This document shows positions 8,291 through 15,808 of a stretch of DNA of 34,501 nt, in pieces. Source of the stretch: Deltaproteobacteria bacterium. GTDB lineage: Bacteria; Desulfobacterota_B; Binatia; UBA9968. The stretch spans positions 10,621-45,121 of the forward strand of contig VBKY01000032.1 in the NCBI GenBank assembly GCA_005879255.1. Reading direction: 5' to 3'. The stretch's first letter is position 1. Each line of letters begins with the position of its first letter. The notes below the pieces were generated by a model that had not been told where the DNA came from, did no database searches, and saw only the letters and a list, made by a program, of their open reading frames with translations. A program made the translations under genes and the position numbers.

Positions 8291-9330
8291 TTAGTAACCC
8301 CACCTTTGTGCGATAGCCGCGACTCTCTCGTATTCTTCCTTCAACTCTTGCCGTTCCATCAGTTCCTTGTAGGCCTCTGCGACCAGGTCCTGGGCGCATA
8401 CATCCTTGATGGGCGGCACATCATAGTTAAGCTCCCCAAGCTTCTCCTCCTCCGCCAGCATGTCCTCGAATCCCGTTGCGCGCCCGTCGATCGGAAACGG
8501 CATCGCCTCCAAATCCACCGGTGCAGCGCTGGAAATCTTGATCTTTCGTTCTTCCGGGTCGGCGCTGTCGTAGCGGAGTCTCTTCTCGAGCTGGCGGATA
8601 TACTCAAAGTTCTTCGGCATATCGCGGACAAACCAGTAGGAGCGAATCATGCCTTTAAGAAAGCTCTTTACCAGATCAGGGCGTTCCTCGAGAATTCGTC
8701 CCGTGGCGGCGATGATTCGTTCGGGACGTCCATCCGGATATTGATCCGCTGGCTTGACCAAAGCGTTGCAGCCCTCCTTAATCAGCTTTTCCGCGTCCCA
8801 TGGTTTGCACGGAATGCATTCGACTTTGCCGCTTCTGAGCGCCGGCACATGGACCGGATGGAACATGCCCCTCACCCATTCAATGTCTTTTTCCAAGTCT
8901 AACCCGGCCTTGCGCAACTGAATCTGGATCGCCCAGTGGCGGATACTGTTGAAGTCGCTTATGCCCACTCGCTTTCCCTTTAGATCCTTCAGCGACTTGA
9001 TATGCGGCGCCCCGACCCAAACATTGGTGTGCTGGTTTCTCCAGCCGGATATGATGTAGAGGTCTGCGCCGCGCGCGCGCTGAAAGAAAACCGTGCGCGA
9101 CTGAACGTCGAGGGCAATATCCACTGACTGTTCCTTCATGGCTTGGGAGATCCCCATCTTTTCCAGCCCGAAGGGCACCATCGCTTGGCGCAGGATCGTA
9201 TAGGCCGGCAATCCGTCCTCCGATTTCAAGCCCTCATCGTAAAAAAACCCATCTCATGGGCCGACATCACCGGAATGAGATGAAGCACGTGATAACAGGT
9301 CGGAGCAATTCTGAGTTTTCCGTCTAACAT
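8291..9330 (-). CDS. ABC-type substrate-binding-fold protein (NMT1/SsuA-like), no signal peptide; frameshifted near its start
   Basis: Most of the protein is open from about 9229 down to 8291, but the real N-terminus lies upstream. An ATG at 9330 with AGGAAA upstream starts MLDGKLRIAPTCYHVLHL and runs to AHEMGFF, matching the paralogue at 15808-16911 residue for residue in layout. Between 9241 and 9247 a run of seven A (T on the coding strand) is one base short of keeping FFYDEGL in frame. The rest shows the type II periplasmic-binding fold: GWRNQHTN, SLKDLKGKRVGISD, a hinge near DIEWVRG, then YPDGRPERIIAATGRILEERPDLVKSF. No signal peptide exists in either frame, so it may act in the cytoplasm. 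The ligand is unknown. It lies 49 bases before tctC. Confidence 0.8.
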
Positions 9331-9514
9331 TTGGGTTTTCCTTCCGAGCTTTTCTTTGAACTTGTGGCTTCGCGGCACGACGCTTCAACTCTGATCGGCG
9401 AGCGCGTTGCGCTACGGCCAAAAGCCTCTTTGTTGCTATTGATCTGTTGGGCTATATCAACGCCAGGAAAGGACTGTCAAGTTGAGTCGTCGCCTGGTAG
9501 TAGTTCAGCGAGCT

Positions 9515-9585
9515 CAAGATCCCTCACGCAGTTTACCCTGAGTCTTTATCGAAGCGGGTCGAGATGACAGATCGCTTATTCGGTT
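9515..9585 (-). repeat. Dispersed intergenic repeat, also at 18047-18092
   Basis: Read on the minus strand, this stretch (TGTCATCTCGACCCGCTTCG, then CTCAGGGTAAACT) matches the plus strand at about 18047-18092. Neither is coding. The shared CTCAGGG core also occurs in elements A and B, so these look like members of one family of short mobile palindromes. Confidence 0.5.
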
Positions 9586-9599
9586 GTCATTCCGAGCAA

Positions 9600-9730
9600 C
9601 AGACTGTGTGAAAACTCTCGGAGCCCTTCGACCGTGCTCAGGGCGAACGGCTGAGTGCCTAATTTCAAATGCTGCGATTCCGTTCGTGGTGAGCCCCGTC
9701 GGACCATGAACATAGTTTTCACACAGTCTG
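9600..9730. repeat. MITE-like palindromic element B
   Basis: A perfect 17-bp terminal inverted repeat, CAGACTGTGTGAAAACT at 9600-9616 and its complement at 9714-9730, encloses an inner palindrome. The inner arms are CCTTCGACCGTGCTCAGGGC near 9625 and, inverted, GGTGAGCCCCGTCGGA near 9688. The inner core resembles element A but the ends differ. It is non-coding and fills much of the 9331-9785 gap between two SBP genes. Confidence 0.7.
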
Positions 9731-9785
9731 GCAAAGCAAGGAATCTTTCTTCGGCGTGGGAATTCGGGGGGCGGTGTCTCCGAGC

Positions 9786-10793
9786 TCAGTTCGCCTTTAC
9801 GAAGAGATCATTTATCAGACCCATGTAATAATCGATCCGGTTGCCTTCGGCCGGATCGATGACGCGCAGTTTCGAACGATCCAAGGTAATTTTAGGCTCG
9901 ACGTCTTTACGCACCACTACATTATCGAGATCCGCGATCTTCTGTTGACCCTCTTTGGAAACCAGAAAACTCGAAAAGAGCCGCGCGGCATTCGGCCGGC
10001 GGGCCTTCGATAGCACTCCTGTCGCTTGAATATCGCCGTAGGATGGTTCATCCAGTCGGGCCCAATCCACCGGCGCTCCCCTTTTTTTAACGGCTTCCAC
10101 GGAATCTGCGTTGACGGAGAATCCCAGATCGAATTCTCCCGCGCCGACCAACTCGATGATCAGCGTTCCGCCGGCCCGAGCGACGGGATTTTGCGCGGCT
10201 AACTTCTTGAGAAAATCCATTCCCTTCTCTTTGCCATAGAGATCCATGAGCGCGTAGGTGATGATGTATTTAGTCGTGCTGACGCCGATCTTGTCTTTCC
10301 ATTGAGGTTTCAGCAGATCCGTGTACCGACGCGGGATATCTTTGGGCGTAACCCTCCGAGTGTTGTACACGATCGAGTGGACTGCGAGATACACCGTAGT
10401 CCAGAGATTCTCGGGATGTCTGAACATCTTGTCGATGGCGTTTTTATCGTCTTCGAGAGGATCATATCTCGCCAGCAACCCCTTCTGTCCCAACACATGC
10501 ATGGTCTCGCCTTTGATCAGGACCGTGTCGGCCAAATCTCTTCCGGCCTGATGTTCGGCGAGTATTCGCTGCATGAGCTTCGCGCCCGCTAAACGCAGGT
10601 GCTCGACTTTCACTCCGGGATATTTTTTCTCAAAAGCATCTTTGAGCGAAACCATCTCGGCCGCGTTAAAGCTGGAGTACACAAGAACCTGTCCTTCTTT
10701 GCGAGCACGCTCGTAAAGAGCCGGGTCGGCAAACGCCGGTGACGAGAGCAAACCAACAATCAATAAGCCGCTCAGCAGATTTCGTTGGATCAT
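9786..10793 (-). CDS. Extracellular solute-binding protein, iron(III)-type (FbpA/PotD-like fold)
   Basis: A 335-residue periplasmic protein with a clear signal peptide (MIQRNLLSGLLIVGLLSSPAFA). The mature part begins LYERARKEGQVLVYSSFNA, then DAFEKKYPGVKVEHLRLAGA and LADTVLIKG, the usual opening of the type II binding fold shared by Fe3+, thiamine and phosphonate SBPs (PF13416/PF13531). Later landmarks are VYNTRRVTPKDIPRRYTDLLKPQWKDKIG and SFLVSKEGQQKIADL. The two vicinal tyrosines typical of true ferric-binding proteins are not obvious, so the ligand may be organic. The start has GAGGAGG upstream. It is the third gene of an amidohydrolase-amidohydrolase-SBP set, 37 bases after its neighbour, with no permease or ATPase nearby. 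Confidence 0.85.
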   Translation of the reverse strand: MIQRNLLSGLLIVGLLSSPAFADPALYERARKEGQVLVYSSFNAAEMVSLKDAFEKKYPGVKVEHLRLAGAKLMQRILAEHQAGRDLADTVLIKGETMHVLGQKGLLARYDPLEDDKNAIDKMFRHPENLWTTVYLAVHSIVYNTRRVTPKDIPRRYTDLLKPQWKDKIGVSTTKYIITYALMDLYGKEKGMDFLKKLAAQNPVARAGGTLIIELVGAGEFDLGFSVNADSVEAVKKRGAPVDWARLDEPSYGDIQATGVLSKARRPNAARLFSSFLVSKEGQQKIADLDNVVVRKDVEPKITLDRSKLRVIDPAEGNRIDYYMGLINDLFVKAN

Positions 10794-10830
10794 TTTAGGG
10801 CCTCCTCGCCGAACCGGCGACTAGGTCGGG

Positions 10831-11892
10831 TTACTGCAGTCCGAACAGACGTTGAGCGTTGTCGCTTAAAATTTTCCGCTTGCTTTCCTCGGCGATGTCG
10901 CCGCGAGCCTGCAGACTTGAAACGGCCATGGGAAAAGCGCTGTCATCCGGATAGCTCGAGCCGAAGACTACGCTGCTATCACCGATGCAATCGAGAACAT
11001 AGGCCAAAGTGCCTTCATCTCCATGGGTCGAATAATACCAGTTTCCCAGTTTCACGTAGGCGCACGGTGATCGTTTGAGAAGCGGTGCTTGCTCTGCGCC
11101 GTGGCTTGCGAAATCCTTGTCCATTCTCTCGAGCATGTAGGGAATCCAGCCGGTTCCTATATCAAAAAACGCGATCCGCAACGCCGAGAATTTTTCGGGA
11201 ATGCCGCCGTACATCAGGCCGGTAAAAGCATGCAGCGTTTCCATGGAGCCACCCACTGTTTCCTGAAACAGGAAACTATCGGGGTACCGCTGCCACACCG
11301 GCACCTGATGCGCTAGGTTGTGAACTATGAGAGGTCTGTTGAGTTTTTCCAGTTCGTCGTAAATCGGCCAGAAGGTCGGCGACCCAAGGTGTTCCGTCAG
11401 ACCTAACGAAGAGACAACGATTCCTACTAGCCCCAATTCCTCCACCGCCCTGCGAACTTCTGCAATCGCCGCAGGGACATCTTGAAAGGAAGCGATCCCC
11501 ACCGCCTTCAGGCGCGGGCTTCCCGCGCATATGTTTGCCACATGATCGTTGTACGCTCGACAATAAGCAGCCGCGAGGTTCTTGTCCCGGATTTGGCGGG
11601 GAAATCCTGTTGGCAGTCCGGCTTCGGGAATCTGGCTCACGAGCAATGCTTGAGTCGGCATGACGATCGAGAGATCGACGCCTTGCCGATCCATGGCTGT
11701 AAGCTGGGCCTGCGTGTCCCATTCCCCTGCTCCGGATTCGCCGCAAGCGCTGGCATCCCATCCGGTGCCGGGAAATACCGGATAGCTATCGTTGCTATAC
11801 GGTTTTCCCATGAGAGCACGGATGTCGGAATCGTCGGCTCGCTGGATCAAGTGCACGTCGCTGTCAATGACGGCCATTGCTTTCCCCTTCAT
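10831..11892 (-). CDS. Amidohydrolase family protein (PF04909) with altered metal site
   Basis: A 353-residue TIM-barrel protein of the amidohydrolase-2 family, which includes ACMSD and gamma-resorcylate decarboxylases. The N-terminal metal motif is DSDVH (D12, H14); the mid-barrel histidine is H191 in LIVHNLAH. The C-terminal motif, normally GSDYPH with the catalytic aspartate, reads GSSYPDD (residues 311-317), so the aspartate is Ser313 and the histidine is Asp316. It may be inactive, use Asp316 or Asp317 instead, or have changed chemistry. The first ATG (11892) overlaps the previous stop as ATGA. A second ATG at 11877 has AAGGGG just upstream and may be the true start. It is clearly paralogous to the next gene (shared AAAYCRAYN, FWPIYDE and VGGSMET-like blocks). 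Confidence 0.85.
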   Translation of the reverse strand: MKGKAMAVIDSDVHLIQRADDSDIRALMGKPYSNDSYPVFPGTGWDASACGESGAGEWDTQAQLTAMDRQGVDLSIVMPTQALLVSQIPEAGLPTGFPRQIRDKNLAAAYCRAYNDHVANICAGSPRLKAVGIASFQDVPAAIAEVRRAVEELGLVGIVVSSLGLTEHLGSPTFWPIYDELEKLNRPLIVHNLAHQVPVWQRYPDSFLFQETVGGSMETLHAFTGLMYGGIPEKFSALRIAFFDIGTGWIPYMLERMDKDFASHGAEQAPLLKRSPCAYVKLGNWYYSTHGDEGTLAYVLDCIGDSSVVFGSSYPDDSAFPMAVSSLQARGDIAEESKRKILSDNAQRLFGLQ

Positions 11893-12980
11893 AAAGCGCT
11901 GCGCAGGTCATTTTCGTATTCCGCCTTATCGATCTCTTCACCGAGCAAACGAATCCCGTTTTCGCGGAGAATTTTTGTCTTGGCGCGGTCGGACACATCA
12001 CTGCGCCCGAGCAAGTCACCGGTGAATGCGGATCCCCCGTGGGGATAGTCGCTGGCAAAAATAATCAGCTCCTCGCCGATGCGCTCGAGTACATAAGGAA
12101 GCGCCTTTTCATCCGGTTCGGCGGAATAGAAGAAGTTGCCGCCCGTCATGTACTCGCTGGGTTTCCTGGTCAGCAAGGCAGCATCGGAGCGCCGCTTCTC
12201 CCATTTTCTGTCCATGTACTCCATCCAATATGGGACCCAGGCGACTCTGGCCTCGAGGAAGGACACCCGAAGCCTGGGAAATTTCTCCACCACCCCGCCG
12301 TAGATGAGCGCGGCGCAGTCGGTCATCGTCGCCGCCGGACGACCGACCGTATGCTGAAACATAAATGTATCCGCGCGCAGATCCCCAATCGGCCCTCCCT
12401 GGATGGAATTGTGAATACCGAGGTGGACGTTCAAACGTTGCATCTCTTGGTAAATCGGCCAGTACTTGACCGAACCTATGTGTTCCTGAAGACCGTAGGA
12501 GGACATTACGACTCCGACCAAACCCAATTTGGTCACCGACCGAGTGAGCTCCTCGACAGCAGCTGAGACGTTGTCGAAAGGAAGCACTGCCATGGCCTTT
12601 AATGCCGATGCTTTTCGACATACATCGGCAATGAAGCTGTTATAAGCCCGACAATAAGCGGCGACGAAAGCCTTATCGCGCATTGTATTGACGTCCATGG
12701 CTCGGCTCGGGAACAGCACAGAGCAGATAACTCCTTCTTCGTCGAGCACTCGCAGGCGCTCGGTTAGATCCTGAGGCGCGCGCGGGCGCCGGATAAGCCC
12801 TCGGTGCCATTCATCGAGAGCAAGCAAGCTGCCCGTGCGTTTCTGATAACGCTCATCCAAAAACGGCCGAATATCTTCATCGGTATCAATAATGTGAGCG
12901 TCCATATCGTAAATCCAAGGTTGTGATCCGCGTTGCTGTACCGCTCTTTTATCCGTGCCGGCTATATCAGATTTCACCAT
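11889..12980 (-). CDS. Amidohydrolase family protein (PF04909), metal site intact
   Basis: A 363-residue member of the amidohydrolase-2 family (decarboxylase or hydrolase acting on aromatic or cyclic carboxylic acids). The N-terminal metal motif is DMDAH (D27, H29), the mid-barrel histidine is H190 in LGIHNSIQGG, and the C-terminal motif is ASDYPHGGS (D311, H314). All expected ligands are therefore present. Other landmarks are VAAYCRAYNSFIADVC, LGLVGVVMSS and VAWVPYWMEYMDR. It starts at ATG 12980 with GGAGG upstream and overlaps the next amidohydrolase by four bases. It follows an amidohydrolase stump by 53 bases, so three related genes once stood in a row. Likely cytoplasmic; the substrate is unknown. 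Confidence 0.9.
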   Translation of the reverse strand: MVKSDIAGTDKRAVQQRGSQPWIYDMDAHIIDTDEDIRPFLDERYQKRTGSLLALDEWHRGLIRRPRAPQDLTERLRVLDEEGVICSVLFPSRAMDVNTMRDKAFVAAYCRAYNSFIADVCRKASALKAMAVLPFDNVSAAVEELTRSVTKLGLVGVVMSSYGLQEHIGSVKYWPIYQEMQRLNVHLGIHNSIQGGPIGDLRADTFMFQHTVGRPAATMTDCAALIYGGVVEKFPRLRVSFLEARVAWVPYWMEYMDRKWEKRRSDAALLTRKPSEYMTGGNFFYSAEPDEKALPYVLERIGEELIIFASDYPHGGSAFTGDLLGRSDVSDRAKTKILRENGIRLLGEEIDKAEYENDLRSAL

Positions 12981-13033
12981 CAGTTTTTACCTCCGTGGTG
13001 CTGGAACAATTAAATCGGAATGGGTCGCTGCAA

Positions 13034-13285
13034 TCATGTCAGCCCATAGAACTTAGCGGCGTTATCCCAGGTAAGCTTGCGCTTGATTTCATCCGAGACA
13101 CCTTTGAATTGTTTTTCGATGATGCGCCTGGAATGGGGCCACGTCGAACCACCGTGGGGATAATCACTGGCCCAAAGGTAATTGCCCGTCATAGCGAAAA
13201 CCTCGGCCCCGAGCACGCCGATGCGGTCCTCCTGAAAAGTGATATAAACCTGGCGCCTGATGCATTCGCTCGGCAGGGCATCCAC
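13034..13285 (-). pseudogene. Amidohydrolase (PF04909) C-terminal fragment
   Basis: Only the last 80 or so residues of an amidohydrolase-2 protein remain: PSECIRRQVYITFQEDRIG, then WASDYPHGGSTWPHSRRII and the closing KLTWDNAAKFYGL. The equivalent parts are seen intact at the end of the gene at 29057-30217 (PSEYFHRQIWISFVDDPLG and GSDYPHPASTWPYSQQ), which shows it belonged to that subgroup and not to the two amidohydrolases next to it. The barrel with the other metal ligands is gone, and an in-frame stop lies nine codons upstream. A GTG at 13285 could start it, but it is best read as a dead stump. Confidence 0.8.
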
Positions 13286-13624
13286 CGAACGATGAGGCGT
13301 CGTCTTTGGTCATCAAACTTAGGCCAACGTGATGGGTTCTGGAAAATTAGACGGACACACTTGGCATTGGAGGCGATGACCGGCTTTGCGCGTGACAGAT
13401 CTCCAAAGTTTACCCATGTTATCTAACTAAAACCCGTTTTTCTACTCACGGATCAGCCTTCGACTTTGGGACTTCAAATCGTCGAGCCAATAGAAAATCG
13501 CTGAAGCCGAAGACAAAACTGCCTGTGACTGCGGCCTGACATCCATTCTTACCAATCTTCGGTCTCGTGCCTGGAGATTCCGGAAGGGGGGAGAGAAAAG
13601 GAAACGCGGACCTTTTCTGATGAG
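13286..13624. other. Gap without a recognisable gene
   Basis: Between the amidohydrolase stump and the RayT relic I see no convincing gene. Short open frames exist but none has a ribosome site or family resemblance. The stretch is probably debris from the rearrangement that removed the 5' part of the amidohydrolase. Confidence 0.4.
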
Positions 13625-13735
13625 TCAACGCTCTTCTCTTCCAGGTCTACCGCGTCGATGAAGAGTAAATTCCAACTGCAGCATATTCGCGATCCGCATC
13701 ATCCAGTCTTGTGAGCCATAGGGCGTGCCCTGTTC
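13625..13735 (-). pseudogene. C-terminal remnant of a REP-associated tyrosine transposase (RayT / Y1_Tnp)
   Basis: On the minus strand the translation reads EQGTPYGSQDWMMRIANMLQ, then LEFTLHRRGRPGREER and a stop. Y1 transposases of the REP-associated type end with G-x-P-[YF]-G-x-x-x-W-x-x-x-x-A-x-x-L-x-L-E-x-T-L-x-x-x-GRP-x-[KR], which fits this residue by residue. The frame opens exactly where the SBP gene at 13734 ends, and the HUH catalytic part is absent. It is a relic, and may explain the palindromic repeats scattered in the window. Confidence 0.6.
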
Positions 13736-14606
13736 ACGGACTTTCGTAGCGCATCGAGTTCGCTCGCATCAGGAACGAAAGGTCAGCAAAATCCGCCAAC
13801 TTTAGCGATTGACCAGCAGTCTTGAGCTCGAGCACCTCCATGACATGAGCGATTGCGGTCTCACTGATATCGCTGGAGTACCATTCCCGAAGCACCTCGT
13901 AGTTACCCTCAACCGCCTCTTGCCCGAGATAGCCGATATTTTTCATGGCGACAGCTATGGTTTCGTCCTTACGGGTTCTCGCATAATCCGTGGCCGCCAC
14001 AACGGCGTTGACCACTCTTTGCACCAAGTCGGGTTTTTCCTCGATGAGCTTTTGGCTCGTCGCAAGGCAACCTTCAGGCCAGGCATCGTCCTTGTCCGGA
14101 TAAGGCAAAAGATGAAACCCGCCTTTTTTGAGCCAGGACAAGTACTGAGGCCGACCGAACACGGCGGCAAAGCTCGGGTCCGAAAAGGCTTTCGCGCGCT
14201 CTGATAGGTCTCCGGAGACAATTTTGAGCTCCTGATCGGGATTCCACCCGTGCCGTCGACACAACCACAAGACTTCGTTGCGCGATCGGCCGCCGCCAAC
14301 CATCACTTTTTTGTTTTTCAGATCGGCAAACGAGCGAATCTCTTCTCTCGCCGCGCACGGATATCTCGAGTTGCTTGTCGCGCATAGCGCTTTTACCTTG
14401 ACGCTGCGCGTCACGGCTTCCACGATCGCGCTGATCGAAGTGTAGAAATCGATTTCTCCTTCTACCAGCAGTTGGACCATCCTTCGTTTTGGATCATGTG
14501 AGTGAACGCAGCGGACGTTGACCCCTTCTCTTTCGAAGAACCCTTTGTCTTCGGCCACGTAGAAGGGTAAGCCGCTCATGGACGGGGCGCGTAGGATCAA
14601 AATCAT
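13734..14606 (-). CDS. NMT1/SsuA-like substrate-binding-fold protein without signal peptide
   Basis: A 290-residue protein starting directly in the first strand of the periplasmic-binding fold: MILILRAPSMSGLPFYVAED, KGFFEREGVNVR, then MVQLLVEGEIDFYTSISAIVEA, and later FADLKNKKVMVGGG and LIEEKPDLVQRVVNAVVAATDYAR. This is the order of the NMT1/THI5 family (PF09084). An in-frame stop lies immediately before the ATG, so there is no signal peptide; it is either cytoplasmic or carried by another route. It lies 17 bases after an iron-type SBP gene in the same transcript and its stop abuts the RayT relic, so the original downstream gene may be lost. Ligand unknown. Confidence 0.82.
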   Translation of the reverse strand: MILILRAPSMSGLPFYVAEDKGFFEREGVNVRCVHSHDPKRRMVQLLVEGEIDFYTSISAIVEAVTRSVKVKALCATSNSRYPCAAREEIRSFADLKNKKVMVGGGRSRNEVLWLCRRHGWNPDQELKIVSGDLSERAKAFSDPSFAAVFGRPQYLSWLKKGGFHLLPYPDKDDAWPEGCLATSQKLIEEKPDLVQRVVNAVVAATDYARTRKDETIAVAMKNIGYLGQEAVEGNYEVLREWYSSDISETAIAHVMEVLELKTAGQSLKLADFADLSFLMRANSMRYESP

Positions 14607-14623
14607 TCAGTCTCTCGGCTTGC

Positions 14624-15808
14624 CTATCGGTTGATGTCGGCCTTGGGAAATCCGTAGGCTGCGATTATCTTGTTCTGATATTCACCGAGCTTCGTGTAGT
14701 GGTCCCAGTCCACCAATGAGATCTTCTTGCCTTTTATTTCTTGGCCTTGAATCGATCCCGTCCCATAAACGGAAGCGCCAAAAGGCTCGACTTCGTCCAG
14801 AATCTTTTGACCTTCAGCGCTGGCCAAGAATTCAATCCACAAGAGAGCGGCATGAGGATACCTGCTCGTGCTGATAACTCCCACCGACTCGCTCAGACGG
14901 ACCGGGATCGGTTCGAGCAGCTTATAGCCAAGAACACTCAGGTGATCTTTGAGCTGAGCTCGGCGAATGGTTTTATAATTGTTCCCTATGAACATGGGAT
15001 ATTCTCCCGCCAGCACGCTGACCAGTCCCCTCGTGCCGCCACGGACCCAAACGGGTTCCTGCAGCGCCAACTTTCTACTGTAGTCCAAAGTTTTCTCGAG
15101 GCCCCAGGCAGGCACGATCGCAGCGATTTCAGTGGGCCTGACGTCCGCCACGAATTTCTTCCCCTTGAACTCGGGTTTCAGGTAATCCTCCCAGGTATCG
15201 GGTGTTTTTTCCGCAGCAATGCGATTCTTGTTGAAGGCTACGCCTACCTGAATATTCGCAGTCACCGCGGCGATGTTGCGGTTCTGCGGATCGATCATCT
15301 TGGGATGGATCTGCACAATTCCCTGCTCGGCCATTGCCAAAATATCGAATTTTTTTTGGTAGGGCGGATACTGGTTGTACAGATCGTTGGCCATGGTGAT
15401 GACATCCCATTCCTTATTTGTACCCGCCTTCAATTCCAGAATGATGCGCTGATGGTCATCGATGCCGGCCGCCTCCTTCGCGAACAGATCGATAAAAGGA
15501 TATTTTTTTTTGAAGGCGCTCGTCATCGCCTTGATCGAGTCGGGGTCTAAGCCCGTCAGGACGCGCAGCTTAGCTTCTTTCTTGGCTTCAGAAACGATCG
15601 CATCATGGCTGCTAATGAACAGATAGCCTTTAGCTTCGGCATCGAGTTTCGCCTTGGTAAGTGGAGCCTGGGGAGCGGCGGCCGACGCGGACTGCGCGAC
15701 GGTTAGAGTGAGGCACAAAAAGACCATACTAGGCAGGAGACGCTTCAAATCATTCCACACGTTTTGCACGACTTGAACGGCTTGAACGTTTTGAACCCAA
15801 TACACCAT
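14624..15808 (-). CDS. Extracellular solute-binding protein, iron(III)-type
   Basis: A 394-residue binding protein. The signal peptide core is LKRLLPSMVFLCLTLTVAQSASA, preceded by an odd segment VYWVQNVQAVQVVQNVW that is encoded by a tandem 9-bp repeat. The mature part has EAKKEAKLRVLTGLDPDSIKA, FKKKYPFIDL and WDVITMANDLYNQYPPY. VGVAFNKNRIAAEKTPDTWEDYLKPEFKGK and YPHAALLWIEFLASAEGQKILDE follow, the standard blocks of the PF13416 group. The ATG overlaps the preceding stop as TAATG. The repeat-derived extension suggests that the original start was further in, for example the GTG or TTG just before NDLKRLL. The ligand is unknown; no permease is linked. Confidence 0.85.
   Translation of the reverse strand: MVYWVQNVQAVQVVQNVWNDLKRLLPSMVFLCLTLTVAQSASAAAPQAPLTKAKLDAEAKGYLFISSHDAIVSEAKKEAKLRVLTGLDPDSIKAMTSAFKKKYPFIDLFAKEAAGIDDHQRIILELKAGTNKEWDVITMANDLYNQYPPYQKKFDILAMAEQGIVQIHPKMIDPQNRNIAAVTANIQVGVAFNKNRIAAEKTPDTWEDYLKPEFKGKKFVADVRPTEIAAIVPAWGLEKTLDYSRKLALQEPVWVRGGTRGLVSVLAGEYPMFIGNNYKTIRRAQLKDHLSVLGYKLLEPIPVRLSESVGVISTSRYPHAALLWIEFLASAEGQKILDEVEPFGASVYGTGSIQGQEIKGKKISLVDWDHYTKLGEYQNKIIAAYGFPKADINR
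15758..15796. repeat. Tandem 9-bp repeat inside the 5' end of an SBP gene
   Basis: On the plus strand four units follow each other: CACGTTTTG, CACGACTTG, AACGGCTTG and AACGTTTTG, then AACCCA. On the coding strand this gives GTTCAA-type nonamers that encode repeated VQ dipeptides before the signal peptide. Confidence 0.75.

Noticed and set aside
13446..13628. A 60-codon minus-strand open frame in the gap
   Set aside because: No ribosome site and low-complexity, non-conserved translation.
14741..15550. A 269-codon plus-strand open frame over the iron-type SBP
   Set aside because: The minus strand encodes a full SBP with signal peptide and conserved blocks; the opposite frame is a shadow of its codon use.
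15758..15796. CRISPR-like tandem repeat
   Set aside because: Units are 9 bp with no spacers; no cas genes or other arrays occur in the window.
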